Shown in pieces: positions 49,556 to 59,850 of a stretch of 64,000 nucleotides of DNA. The stretch spans positions 204,926-268,925 of the forward strand of contig CAJNDS010002421.1 of the NCBI GenBank assembly GCA_905221605.1, in the 5' to 3' direction. The notes below the pieces were generated by a model. That model ran no database searches. It saw only the letters and a list, made by a program, of their open reading frames with translations, and was not told where the DNA came from. The position numbers and the translations under genes were made by a program. Every line of letters starts with the position of its first letter. Within the stretch, counting starts at the first letter, position 1. Source of the DNA: Symbiodinium natans. Its lineage: Eukaryota > Sar > Dinophyceae > Suessiales > Symbiodiniaceae.

Positions 49556-50597
49556 TGGTCCTAAATCCTAAACCCTAAACCCTAAATCCGAAACCCTAAA
49601 TCCTAAACCCCAAGCCCTTAACCCTCAACCCTAAACCCTAAACCCTGAGTCGAGGTCCGCGATGTCGGATCGAGACATCTGCTTCCTCTTATGGGCTGCC
49701 GCGCGCGTGCCCGGTTGGGCGGAGAGGAGGCTCCCGGGATGGTTTGGGGTTTAGGGTTTAGGGTTTAGGGTTTAGGGTTTAGGGTTTAGGGTTTAGGGTT
49801 TAGGGTTTAGGGTTTAGGGTTGAGGGTTGAGGGTTTAGGTTTCGTGTAGAACTGCGAGGCTCGGGTTTAGGGTTTAGGGTTTAGGGTTTAGGGTTTAGGG
49901 GTTTAGGGGTTTAGGGGTTTAGGGTTTAGGTTTTGGGTTTAGGGTTGATGGTTTAGGGCCACCTTTGGGCGGGTTTGGGGTTTGGTTTAGGGTCTAGAGT
50001 CGCTCTTTTGGGGTTGTTGGGTTTGGGGGTTTAGGTCGCTTAGGGCAGGGTTTAGGTTGGTTTGGGGTTTGGGGGTCTTGGGTTTTTTTGAAAGGCTTTT
50101 GGGGTTATTGGAAGGTAGCGCCAGGCTTTTGCGGGCTCTTCTTTTGTGATCCCAGTTCACGGCACCAGAGTCCCTTCGGGGCCTGCGCCAAACCCGTTTA
50201 GGGTTTAGGGTTTAGGGTTTAGGGTTTAGGCTTTAGGGTTTAGGGTTCCAGACCCTGAACCTTAAACCCTAGACAGACCCAAAACCCTGCACCTAAACCC
50301 TAAACCCTGTCGCTCGACCTTAAAGCCCTAAACCCTAAACACTAAGTACCAGCAACAAAGAAAAGGGACCACTTTGCCAAGATGGGCGTGTGCCGCACAT
50401 GCCCAAGGTTATTTTTAACATCAGATTTTGGTCGGACCCTACTCCCTAAGCAATAAACTCAAAAACATTGCGTGAGCCCGAACTCAAACCTGAAGCCCGA
50501 AACTCTAAACCCTAACCCTAAACCCTAAACCCTACATCCTAAACCCTAAACCCTAAACCTCAAACCCTAAACCCTAAACCCTAAGCCCACAACCCAG
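49556..50597. repeat. Alternating C-rich and G-rich arrays with spacers
   Basis: C-rich 49560-49650, G-rich 49742-49950 and 50194-50250, C-rich 50290-50340 and 50500-50590. A short GC-rich island at 49650-49740 has no clear exon borders. Confidence 0.8.
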
Positions 50598-50687
50598 GTT
50601 CCCCGTCCTGGCGGTGCAAGAGCTGACTGCCCGAGACTTGTCGCACACCTCGACGCAGGACCTCTGCACCTCGACTTGGGCTTTAGG
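50598..50687 (+). CDS. Candidate exon, helical repeat protein
   Basis: After ACAACCCAG, one leading nt, then FPVLAVQELTARDLSHTST and QDLCTSTWAL plus two nt. The donor is GC (TTTAGG|GCTTAGG), so the last coding bases are themselves telomere-like. The TWALG motif recalls RAP/OPR/FAST-type repeats, and the next exon completes it as TWALG-KLRNL. Confidence 0.55.
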
Positions 50688-51738
50688 GCTTAGGGTTTAG
50701 GGCTTCGGGCTTAGGGTTTAGGGTTGAGGGTTGAGGGCCGAGGGCTGCGGGTTGAGTAGGGAGCTCCGCAAATAAGCGTCTTTACAGTCGCCGTGACTAA
50801 ATTCTAAGCCTAGAAACCCTGGGCCTTCAACCCTAAACTCTGGCCACTGACGAAGCAACAGCAAAAACAGTGAGTTCAGTGGTGCTCGGGGGCCGCCGTC
50901 TCGCCCAGTACCCACTGCATGAAGATTGCCGGTAGCAGGACGATTGCGGTTTTGCGGCTTAAACCGACAATAGTGGCAGCTGCAGTGGCTACTCCAATCG
51001 TAGGATGGCACGTTCTTGCAGTCAGGACCCCAAAGTTAAATAGCGACCCCCTCATCTTATGATCCCTAGAAACTTGTAGTGTAAACCGCCCCAAATACCC
51101 ACTGAAATCCAAAAAAGCGCCTCCTCCCCGCCTATTACCCCATGAGGCACCATGGTGCAATCCCTCGTGAGTCTTGGTGGAATTGCCCTGCGCAGGGCCC
51201 TGACGCCTGCCAGGGTTGCAATCCCCTCAGCGCACCGAAAAAACACCGAAGCTCCTAAACCTTAAGCCCTAAACCCTAAACCCTAAACCCTAAACCCTAA
51301 ACCCGAAACCCCAAGGAGCCACATACCCTTCAAGCCCCTAACTTCAAACACCCTAAGGTCTAAAGCCCGAAGTTCCAAAGCCCAAGTTCCCAAGCCCTAA
51401 ACTAGCAGACCTCAAGAGTCCCAAGCCCCCTAAGCCCCCTAAGCCCCCTAAGCCCCCTAAGCCCCTAAACCCTAAACCCTAAACCCTAAACCCTAAACCC
51501 TAAACCTAAACCCTAAACCCTAAACCCTAAACCCTAAACCCTAAACCCTAAACCCTAAACCCTAAACCCTAAACCCTAAACCCTAAACCCTAAACCCTAA
51601 ACCCTAACCCCTAAACCCCTAACCCCTAAACCCTAAACCCTAAACCCTAAACCCTAAACCCTAAACCCTAAACCCTAAACCCTAAACCCCAAACCCTAAA
51701 CCCTAAACCCTAAACAGCCCTAAAGCCCCGAAGCTCAG
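50688..51738. repeat. Intron: G-rich start, unique middle, C-rich end
   Basis: G-rich repeats to 50755 and about 450 bp unique; the minus-strand ORFs here are unsupported. C-rich 51255-51305, (TAAGCCCCC)n 51425-51470 and nearly pure CCCTAAA 51465-51715 follow. Confidence 0.8.
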
Positions 51739-51829
51739 GAAGCTGCGGAACCTGCCAGGGGCTCCCGAGCTGGCGCGCAGCCTCTGCGAGGCGGGCCAGG
51801 ACAGGCGGCTGGCGGAGAAGGTGCGGCAC
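51739..51829 (+). CDS. Candidate exon, helical repeat protein
   Basis: After CGAAGCTCAG, one leading nt, then KLRNLPGAPELARSLCEAG and QDRRLAEKVRH, ending GGCAC|GTAGGGG in phase 0. Confidence 0.55.
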
Positions 51830-52369
51830 GTAGGGGCTCTCCAAGGCTTTTCCGGCTCACTTAGGGGGTTTAGGGTTTAGGGTTTGGGGTTGAGGGTTTA
51901 GGGTTTAGGGTTTAGGGTTTAGGGTTTAGGGTTTCGGGCTTCTCGTCGCGCCGCGGCAGTATCCATGCAGAGATGCCCAACAGACCCGGGGGTGTGAGGA
52001 GGCGGCATATTCTCCACAACCAGAATCGAAAGGGTGGTTTGGTTGATTTCTTCCCGCTCCTGACTACGCAGGCATCCCCCTAAATAGTCACTTCCCATCG
52101 CATCCTCTCAACGGAGAGGGCGGGTCTAGTAGAAGGCGTAAGCAGGGTTTAGTGGAGGTGAGGGGGCCTCCAGGAGGCCCCCAGGAGGCCTCCAGAAACA
52201 TCCCCCAAAACCGCAAGAATGTTCAGACACGTGCCAGGGAGGTTTGCGGGCAGCCTCCGGGTTTAGGGTTCAGGGATGTTTAGGGTTTAGGGCTTGGTGG
52301 GATTTAGGGTTTAGGGTTTAGGGTTTGGGGTTTAGGGTTTAGTCCCAACAGCCTAGCACAGTTCCCAAG
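51830..52369. repeat. Intron with G-rich arrays
   Basis: TTTAGGG units 51866-51940 and 52260-52345. Between them is unique sequence with a GC-rich inverted repeat around GGGGGCCTCCAGGAGGCCCC (52158-52190). No C-rich array at its 3' end. Confidence 0.7.
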
Positions 52370-52408
52370 GACCGCCGCTGCCTGCTGCGGGCGACTGTGG
52401 CATTCCAG
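52370..52408 (+). CDS. Candidate small exon
   Basis: After AGTTCCCAAG, 13 codons DRRCLLRATVAFQ, ending CCAG|GTGGGAG, a canonical-looking donor. Phase 0 on both sides. Confidence 0.35.
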
Positions 52409-53072
52409 GTGGGAGGGTGGGTCTAAACCATTTAGGGGGGGGGGGGGTTTCAGGGTTTTAGAGTTTAGGGTTTAGGGTTGAGGGTTTAGGGTTTAGGGTT
52501 TAGGGTCTAAAACCATGTAACACCCTGAACCTTAAGCCCTGAGCCTCAAACCCCACACCCTATGCCCCCAATAGGGCGAAACACCTCCCCGAAAACCCGA
52601 AGCCCGAGCCGCATGGTTTAGGGTTTAGGGTTTAGGGTTTAGGGTTTAGGGTTTAGGGTTTAGGGTTTAGGGTTTAGGGTTTAGGGTTTAGCAAAGGACT
52701 TAGGTCTTTAGGGTTCAGGCTAAGCCCTGCACATCTCCAACGCCGAGCATTTTCATAGGATGGCACGGCGATCCGATGTCCGCCGGGCCTCCAACTGCAG
52801 GCAAAGTGGGGGGGGGGGGGCTTCGTGGGCTTTGGGGCTGATTTTTGTTTGAAACGGGTTTTTGGGTTTTTGGGTTTTTGGGTTTTGGGTTTAGGGTTTA
52901 GGGTTTAGGGTTTAGGGTTTAGGGTTTAGGGTTTAGGGTTTAGGGACTCTGAACCCTAATGTCTGCTGATTAGTGCGGCGCCCCCAACAAATGGACTCCG
53001 CTCTTTAGTGTGGGGGGGGGGTGGGGGGGGGCAATTTGGGGGGGGGGGTCTGGCTTCATATGATGTTAAAAG
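52409..53072. repeat. G-rich arrays, poly-G runs and spacer
   Basis: TTTAGGG units at 52460-52515, 52615-52690 and 52880-52945; a TTTTTGGG run near 52855-52880; several poly-G runs. No gene supported. Confidence 0.8.
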
Positions 53073-53360
53073 GGATGAGTTTATATGAATTCAAAAAGGG
53101 ATCCATATGATTTTGAAAGGGATGAGCTCGTATGAATTTAAAACGGGATCCAAGTGATTTTAAAAAGGGATGAGCTCGTATGAATTTGAAAGAGGATCCA
53201 TGTGATTTTAAAAGGGGTGAGACTGTATGAAATTAAAAGGGGTCCATACGATTTTAAGAGTGATGAGTTGGTGTGAATTTAAAAGGGATTATCTGATGTC
53301 AAAAGGGATCCACATGATTTGAAAAGGGATGAGTTTATATGAATTTAAAGGGGGTCCATC
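53073..53360. repeat. Imperfect tandem repeat of about 47 bp
   Basis: About six units built on GATGAGTTTATATGAATTTAAA and GGGATCCATATGATTTT-like halves, each unit diverged. AT-rich, no ORF. Confidence 0.8.
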
Positions 53361-53995
53361 TATCCCAACCAAGCCAGCCCACAACAAAAACCAAATTCCG
53401 GGGGAGCAAACTTTTTTTTTATTATACTGCATTCGAGCAGCTACCCCCTTTGAAATTTGATTTCCCGGCCTCGGCACAAAAGAATTTAGTAAGGAAATCT
53501 TAGTTTTGGGGCTGGCCTGGAGACTGAAGATTTCAGAGCCCGACAACCTCAGGCCTCAAGGCTTGAGGCTTTAAACCTTTGATCTTTGGTCTCTCAGGCT
53601 CAGTTCAGAAGCGATTTCTAGACAACAGCCTCGCCGAAATTTTGCATCGCCCGATGTTTTTTTTTCTCACAATTCCGGGGACCTCCTCAAATAGACCCCC
53701 CTGAATGATTTTTGGATTGTTTTTCGCAATTCCGGGGGGGCACACTACATCCAAAACACCCTAGCCCTAAACCCTAAACCATGGACCCTTAACCCTGATC
53801 CCTGAACCCTGAACCCTGAACCCTAAGCACCCGAAACCCTAAAAACTTTGAAGTGGGGATTGAGGTGGGTGGTGGACACGAGGGATCGTAGGATGGGTAG
53901 GTTCGGTAGGGGTTTAGGGTTTAGGGTTTAGGATTTAGGATTTAGGGTTTAGGGTTTAGGGTTTAGGGCGCTCCGGTATGCGGAACCCATTGCAG
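53361..53995. other. Unique spacer with short telomere-like runs
   Basis: T-rich unique sequence to 53750, mixed CCCTAAA/CCCTGAA 53760-53840, G-rich 53915-53970. The minus-strand ORF at 53289-53546 is unsupported. Confidence 0.5.
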
Positions 53996-54037
53996 GAAGC
54001 CGAGGAATTGCTATGCGGGACCTTCTGGTTCAGCTAA
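53996..54037 (+). CDS. Candidate terminal exon
   Basis: After CCCATTGCAG: EAEELLCGTFWFS then TAA. In phase with 52370-52408. It may end the gene or be a false exon if 54251-54370 is used instead. Confidence 0.25.
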   Translation, partial: EAEELLCGTFWFS

Positions 54038-54059
54038 GGTTGCCAGACCTCCATGGGTA

Positions 54060-54250
54060 CCCCGAAACCCTAAACCCCAAACCCTAAGCCCTAAACCCTA
54101 AACCCTAAACCCTATTGAACCCTAAACCCTAAACTCTAAACCCTGAAACCCTGAAACCCTGAACCCTGAACCCTGAACCCTGGCCCTGAAAAAATCCTAG
54201 TTAGGCTTGATTATGCCTAAAGTGTAGAGGGGGGTAGTAGGGGAGCCCAG
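54060..54250. repeat. C-rich array and family 2 palindromic-element fragment
   Basis: CCCTAAA/CCCTGAA units 54060-54180. 54195-54250 matches the right half of the element at 1462-1603 (GATTATGCC...GGGGGGTAGTAGGGG). Confidence 0.7.
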
Positions 54251-54370
54251 GAGACCTTGGTAAAGGCTGAGCCCGTCTGGGGCAATGCTGGCTATCCGAC
54301 ATGCTCGTGCACGCCGCTTGTGCTGCACTTGGGTTTTGAGCCGTGTGTCTGCGACGCGGGAGCCTATATA
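54251..54370 (+). CDS. Candidate exon, Cys-rich segment
   Basis: After GGGAGCCCAG, 40 complete codons: ETLVKAEPVWGNAGYPTCS, then CTPLVLHLGFEPCVCDAGAY, ending ATA|GTGACC. Phase 0 both sides. It begins exactly where the palindromic-element fragment ends. Confidence 0.45.
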
Positions 54371-54424
54371 GTGACCAACATCATCTCCCTATGTTTCTGG
54401 TTTTTGAAGCAAGATACACTGTAC

Positions 54425-54577
54425 CCAAAACACCCTAAGCACCTAAACACCCTAAACCCTAAACCCTAAACCCTAAACCCTAAACCCTAAACCCTAAACC
54501 CTAAACCCTAAACCTAAACCCCAAACCCTAAACCCTGAACCCTGAACCCTAAACCCTAAACCTTGAACTCGAAATAG
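54425..54577. repeat. (CCCTAAA)n array
   Basis: C-rich heptamers with CCCTGAA units. Confidence 0.9.
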
Positions 54578-54694
54578 TTGGCCCCGACATGGGCTTCTGT
54601 GCCTTGTGCCACTCGAGGACTGCAGCTGGCATGGAGAGCCGGTTCGATGCAGGCGGGAGTCATGCCAGTGTGGTCACGCTGCGATCGTTTTGTG
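54578..54694 (+). CDS. Candidate exon between C-rich and G-rich arrays
   Basis: After GAAATAG two frames are open. The better one (two leading nt) reads GPDMGFCALCHSRTAAGME, then SRFDAGGSHASVVTLRSFC, ending TGTG|GTTTAG with one nt left. That fits the two leading nt of 55112. Confidence 0.4.
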
Positions 54695-55111
54695 GTTTAG
54701 GGTTTAGGGTTTAGGGTTTAGGGTTTAGGGTTTAGGGTTTAGGATTATCTGATGGTTCTGGGATTTCGTAGGTCTCCGCATCACCTTGACAGGGATGCCA
54801 GCAGTCGTAGGGGAATGCCACGTTTCTCTAAGGGTAGTTTCATGGTCCCCTTAATGTGGTCCCTGGCCTCCTTTAAGAAGTTCTGAAGTATGGGCCATTG
54901 GGTTCTTATACGGTATATTCGGAGCATGTAAGGGGGACCCCTTTTTGAGGGCCCATGCTAAGGGGCCATGTAGCTACCCTAAACCCTAAACCCTAAACCC
55001 TAAACCCTAAACCCTAAACCCTAAACCCTAAACCCTAAACCCTAAACCCTAAACCCTAAACCCCAAACCCCAAACTCCAAACCCTAAACCCTAAACCCCA
55101 AACCCCGGCAG
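54695..55111. repeat. Intron: (TTTAGGG)n start, unique middle, (CCCTAAA)n end
   Basis: G-rich 54695-54745, about 230 bp unique, C-rich 54980-55105. It is the clearest single example of the intron plan proposed here. Confidence 0.85.
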
Positions 55112-55228
55112 ATGCGGAGGCCGCGAAGCCTGCGGCCATGACGGTCATGGGCACAGCCATGCGGCCACGTGCCACGGCCACCACATGCAGAGATCCCTGG
55201 GAAGCCCGGAGCTCGGGAGATGCCTCAA
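55112..55228 (+). CDS. Candidate exon, right border unclear
   Basis: After CCCCGGCAG, two leading nt then AEAAKPAAMTVMGTAMRPR and ATATTCRDPWEARSSGDAS. A C-rich array follows, so the donor may be GA or lie earlier. Confidence 0.3.
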
Positions 55229-55338
55229 CCCTAAACCCTAAACCCTAAACCCTAAACCCTAAACACTAAACCCTAAACCCTGACCTCTCAACCCTAAACC
55301 CTAAACCCTCTCTTGTTTTTTGGGCGGGGGGGCCGGAG

Positions 55339-55370
55339 CTCTGGCGGAGTTTGTTGGTGCAGAGATTGAG
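55339..55370 (+). CDS. Candidate small exon
   Basis: After GGCCGGAG, two leading nt then LAEFVGAEIE and a canonical GTGAGG donor, phase 0 out, fitting 55760. The frame also stays open past the donor. Confidence 0.3.
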
Positions 55371-55445
55371 GTGAGGACCACTGCCACGGGCACGAGCACC
55401 ACCTCGAGCCACATGATGCCAGCCACAAGCGGGGGCTTAGGGGTG

Positions 55446-55759
55446 GGGGGGGTTTAGGGTTTAGGGTTTCGGGTTTAGGGTTTAGGGTTTAGGGTTTAGG
55501 GTTTAGGGGGGGGGGGGGTAAGGGGGTTAGTCGGGGGGAGTTAAGGAACACTGGCCTTGCGATCACCATGGCCATGAAGAGGTATTGGACCGCACCGCAG
55601 CTGCAAGTCTAGGGTTTAGGGTTTAGGGTTTAGGGTTTAGGGTTTAGGGTTTAGGGTTTAGGGTTTAGGGTTTAGGGTTTAGGGTGTCGGGTTTCGGGTT
55701 GAGGGTTGTCTTTTCAGCCGTAAACCCTTGGCCCGAAAAGCCAACTCCTCCACCCCTAG
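55446..55759. repeat. G-rich arrays and spacer
   Basis: TTTAGGG units 55446-55507 and 55607-55690. A short open stretch between them (LAITMAMKRYWTAPQLQV then TAG) has no clear borders. Confidence 0.8.
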
Positions 55760-55864
55760 GAGGTGCGCACAGCCATGGCCATCTTCATGCTGGGGCGATC
55801 CGGGCATCTGCATACTCGCACAGCCCCGCGCCTGGATACCCCTGTGCAGATCTTCGATTTCCGG
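55760..55864 (+). CDS. Candidate exon before a G-rich array
   Basis: After CCACCCCTAG, exactly 35 codons: EVRTAMAIFMLGRSGHLHT, then RTAPRLDTPVQIFDFR, ending CCGG|GTTTAG. Phase 0 both sides. Confidence 0.5.
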
Positions 55865-56073
55865 GTTTAGGGTTTAGGGTTTAGGGTTTAGGGTTTAGGG
55901 CTGCCTAAGCAAGTCTATTTCGTGTTAGGGTGCAGGGCTCAGGAGATCACAGGGCTATCTGGCAAACAATATCGTTTCTTGCCCTAAACCCTAAACACTA
56001 AACCCTAAACCCTGAACCCTAAACCCTAAACCCTAAACCCTAAACCCTAAACCCTAAACCCGGTTTCTTGCAG
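55865..56073. repeat. Intron: (TTTAGGG)n start, unique middle, (CCCTAAA)n end
   Basis: G-rich 55865-55900, 80 bp unique, C-rich 55982-56060, then TTTCTTGCAG. Confidence 0.85.
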
Positions 56074-56110
56074 CTTCATGCAGGGACCTCAATTGACATG
56101 CTTCTGGCTG
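56074..56110 (+). CDS. Candidate small exon
   Basis: After TTTCTTGCAG: LHAGTSIDMLLA plus one nt, ending GGCTG|GTAGGG. In phase with the previous exon. Confidence 0.35.
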
Positions 56111-56500
56111 GTAGGGAATACCGGAACGGCGATACCGGGTATCGTAATGGTATCCCCATTCCTACACCCTCAACCTGCGCCCTAAACCCTCAACCCTGAA
56201 CCCTAAACAGGCCTTAAACCCTAAACCTGGAACCCAACGCCGAAACCTTAAACCCCAGCCCCCCCAGCGCAAGCGCAAACCCGAGGTGAAAGTCTTGCTG
56301 CGGCAAGCTACAGTGAGGCTTGGACGCTTAGACAAGCTTTTTACACTTCAGTTTTTTGGGTTCAGGGGTTTCAGGTATGTTAGGGTTCAGAGGAATTGCT
56401 AGAGATTCTGGAAGTCCCTTGGTCCTTTTCTGGTGCGCTGAGTCGCAGTAAAACAGGCAGGTCTCCGGCGAGCAATGCTCTCCCCTAATGTTACATATAC
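56111..56500. other. Spacer with decayed C-rich repeats
   Basis: A short inverted-looking GATACCGG/GGTATC cluster near 56120-56155 and loose CCCTAAA-like units to 56260. No gene supported. Confidence 0.4.
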
Positions 56501-56793
56501 CCCCCCCCCAACAACAGCAAACGAACGAACGAACGAACCAACATACAAGCAAACAAACAAACAACAAAAGGCGCACGCACGCGCACGCACGCGCACGCAC
56601 GCGCACGCACGCACACGCACGCACGCAAGCGCACGCACGCGCACGCACGCACACGCACGCACGCACACGCACGCACGCATGCACGCACGCACGCATGCAC
56701 GCACGCGCGCGCACACGCGCACACACGCCCACAAACAGACATACATACATACATATATATATATATAAATATAAATATAAATATAAAGAGACC
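56500..56793. repeat. Microsatellite cluster
   Basis: Successive (ACGA)n, (AACA)n, (CACG)n/(GCAC)n with CACACG, (ATAC)n, (TA)n and (ATAAAT)n runs. The Arg/Ala/Cys-rich ORFs on both strands are artefacts. Confidence 0.95.
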
Positions 56794-56999
56794 GGGACGC
56801 TGTGGGAGTGCACTTTTTTCTATTTGTTTAAAGATATTTCAAAAACACTCTCACAGCGCAGCCGTATTTTATATAAACAAAATCACGAGTCATGCACAAA
56901 ATGCAGCATACAAGTGCGCCAACACAAAGCAGCGATGCGGTGTATGTCCTGTCCCCGTTTTCAAAATAAATGGGCCAACCTTATTGGAATCCTAGAAAC

Positions 57000-57660
57000 A
57001 ACAGTAGGAATCCTCTATTTATATCCGTAGGAACCCTATTTTCAATTAATCGGAGCCGTAGAGTCAATAGGAAGCCTCTTGAAATGAATTGGAGGCCCCT
57101 CACAAAAAGATGAGAATCCTCGTAGAATTAATAGGAATCCTATTAAACTGAAGAGGAGCCCTACTACAATTAATACGAACCAATTGGACTCCTATAAAAC
57201 ATAAGGCGAACCCTTAGAAATACCAAAATGAACATGAGCCTAAACCAATAGGAACCCCTTTAAAGTGAATGAGATCCCTATTAAAATTAATACGAATCCC
57301 ATGAACATGAACAAGAATCTGATGAAAATTGATAGGAATCTCCTGAATTATCGGAACCGGATAACAGTTACTAGGACGGAAGCCTATTAAAATGAATAGG
57401 AACCCTTGACAAATCAAAACGAACCCGGGTTACAATTCACAGGAATCCTATTAAAACGAGAAGGAATCTTACTAAAATGAATAGGAACCAATAGGCCTGC
57501 AAAACAATAGAATCCTTCAAATAGGAACCCTACTAAACTAATAATTATGAGCCTAACCCTTAAAATTAATTAAAACCCATTGCGAATCCCAGTAACATGA
57601 ATAAGAACCCTGCTTAGATTGATAGGAACCTTATTACATTGGTAGGAGCCTTAGGGCGTG
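57000..57660. repeat. Degenerate short repeats
   Basis: Many variants of TAGGAACCC and ATTAAAATGAATAGGAA at 20-35 bp intervals. No coding signal. Confidence 0.7.
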
Positions 57661-57900
57661 ATGTCTTAAAATATGTTGCTAAGGTACGGTGTTTAGTATA
57701 GATATTAGGTTTTGCTTATTGGGGGATGATTGCTTGAGACATCCTAGCTAAGGGTTAGTTTTTAGGACAGATGTCATGCCTTGCGTATTGGGGCGTGATT
57801 GATTATATGGAGGTTTTGGTACTCTCTCGAGATTTTGCAGGATTCGAGTTTGTTTTTTGGTACCTCCTCGAGAAATGGTGGCTGGGAGAGAGCCTCAGAT

Positions 57901-58160
57901 CACGAAATTCATGGAAAACATTCGTTCTACCAATGTTGTTGAAAGATGGAGCCGAAAAACATTGGTAAAACCGACGTTTTCCAAAAATCCATGATTTTCA
58001 AACCATGTGACCGCGAGCACGAAATTCATGGATAACATTGGTTTTACCATTTTTTTGAAGGATGGAGCCGAAAAAACGTCGGTAATGCCAAAGTTTTCCA
58101 AAAAATCCATGCTTTTCAAACCATGTGGCTGGGAACACGAAATTCATGGATAATATATCA
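57901..58160. repeat. About 117-bp tandem repeat, roughly 2.2 copies
   Basis: Units start CACGAAATTCATGG at 57901, 58018 and 58136 and include GATGGAGCCGAAAAA and CATGATTTTCAAACCATGTG. Confidence 0.85.
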
Positions 58161-58559
58161 ACGTTGTTTAAATTTGTGCAAAGCAGGACCTAGAGAGAAT
58201 CTTGTCACGTCTCTCGCTCGCAAGCATCAGGACATTTCGTTCATCGCCCACCAGATGAGAGAAACACAGAATGCCATGTGCTTGATTGTCCAGGTTAGTG
58301 CTTTTGTCACGTACAAAAGGGCACTCAGAAATATAAAACACACACAAAACACAAATACCAAAAACAACTGTACAAAAAAAAAGTACAAAAATGTAATAAC
58401 ACCTAAAAGCCTAAAGAAAAAACCCAAAAAACACCCTTCAGAAGACACCGAAAAACCGTACAAAAGAAAATGGTACAGCAAAATCTCCAATAATGCGCAA
58501 AAGTCCTCGAAAAACCAAAAAACAAAAAAAAACAAAACACCAAAAAAAACCAAAAAAAA

Positions 58560-58900
58560 ACCCAAAAAACAAAACCAAAAAAACCAAAAACCAAAAAAAC
58601 CAAAAAAACCAAAAAAACCAATCCTGAGAGACTCTTCCCAGGGGGTCCGGCTCCCCAACAGAGTTCCTCAGGATTGGTTTTTTTGGTTTTTTTGGTTTTT
58701 TTGGTTTTTTTGGTTTTTTTGGTTTTTTTGGTTTTTTTGGTTTTTTTGGTTTTTTTGGTTCTCTTGCACAAGAATCCCCAAAAAACAAAAAAAAACCAAA
58801 AAAACAATCCTGAGAGACTCTTCCCAGGGGGTCCGGCTCCCCAACAGAGTCCCTCAGGATTGTGTTTTTGTTTTTTTTGTTTTTTTTGGTTTTCTTGTTT
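58560..58900. repeat. Duplicated 56-bp hairpin flanked by A-rich and T-rich tracts
   Basis: Copies 58620-58675 and 58806-58861, each AATCCTGAG...CTCAGGATT with CAGGGGGTCCGGCTCCCC in the loop. Each has AAAAAACC repeats on the left and GGTTTTTT or GTTTTTTT on the right, so each can form a long fold. Confidence 0.85.
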
Positions 58901-59039
58901 CTTTTTCATTATTTTTGTTTTTGTAGGGATTTTGTGTGTATTATTTCTTGTTGCACGTTTTTCGTGTGTTTTTAAAGTTTTTTTTTTTAAGTTTTGCGTG
59001 TTTTTTGTGGAAAAAGTGCACTCCCACAGCGTCCCATTT

Positions 59040-59850
59040 TCAATATAAATATATATATATATAGATATATATATATATATAGATATATAGATATATATAG
59101 ATATGAAGATATATAGATATATAGATATATAAGTATGTAGATATATAGATATATAGATATATAGATATATAGATATATAGATATATAGATAGATATATAG
59201 ATATATAGTTATATAGATATATAGATATATAGATATACAGATATATAGATATATAGATATATAGATATCACAATATAGATATATAGATATATAGATATAT
59301 AGATATATAGATATATAGATATATAGATATATAGATATATAGATATATAGATATACAGATATATAGGTATATAGACATATAGACATATAGATATATAGAT
59401 ATATAGATATATAGATATATAGATATATAGATATATAGATGTATAGATGTATAGATGTATAGATATATAGATATATAGATATATAGATATATAGATGTAT
59501 AGATGTAAAGATATATAGATATATAGATATATAGATGTATAGATATATACATATACGGATACAGATACAGACATGCAAACACACACACACAAATTTAGAT
59601 GCATGCATGTCTGCATGTCTGCATGTATGCATGCCTGCATGCCTGCATGTCTGCATGTCTGTACTTGTACACACGTATGAATGTATGCATGTGTATGTAC
59701 ATGTATGTATTTGTAGGTATACGCATGTATATGTATGTATATGTATGTATATGTATGTATACGCATGTATATGTATGTATATGTATGTATAGGTATGTAT
59801 ATGTATGCATATGTATGTATATGTATGCATATGTATGTATCTATATATGC
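59040..59850. repeat. (TATAGATA)n and TGTATG/TGCATG microsatellites
   Basis: About 500 bp of TATAGATA-type repeats, a short bridge, then about 250 bp of TATG/CATG repeats. Long Tyr/Ile-rich ORFs here have no genic value. Confidence 0.95.

Larger units (their letters stand above)
43802..56110 (+). other. Proposed multi-exon gene with telomere-repeat-bounded introns
   Basis: Eighteen GC-rich, + strand open islands (listed singly below) separated by introns of about 0.1-2.8 kb. Most introns start in TTTAGGG-type repeats and end in CCCTAAA-type repeats. The run 46449-46497, 46677-46747, 46921-46983, 47748-47830, 50598-50687, 51739-51829, 52370-52408 keeps one frame throughout. It yields helical repeats with the QDLCTSTWALG-KLRNL pattern seen in RAP/OPR/FAST-type organelle RNA-binding proteins (known for that superfamily; assignment here is inference). 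Joins around 44903-45856 and after 52408 are unresolved, and two genes are possible. Confidence 0.45.
56794..59035. mobile_element. Element with 25-bp perfect terminal inverted repeats
   Basis: Left end GGGACGCTGTGGGAGTGCAC at 56794; the reverse complement ends at 59035. Length about 2.24 kb. The AT-rich interior holds degenerate AGGAATCC/TATTAAAATGAAT repeats (57000-57660), a 117-bp tandem repeat and a duplicated hairpin. No transposase was recognised; ORFs inside are homopolymer-like. Both sides abut AT microsatellites, so the target duplication cannot be read. Probably a non-autonomous DNA transposon or a foldback unit. Confidence 0.55.

Noticed and set aside
56328-57030. Arg/Ala/Cys/His-rich ORFs on both strands
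   Set aside because: They read through the CACG microsatellite.
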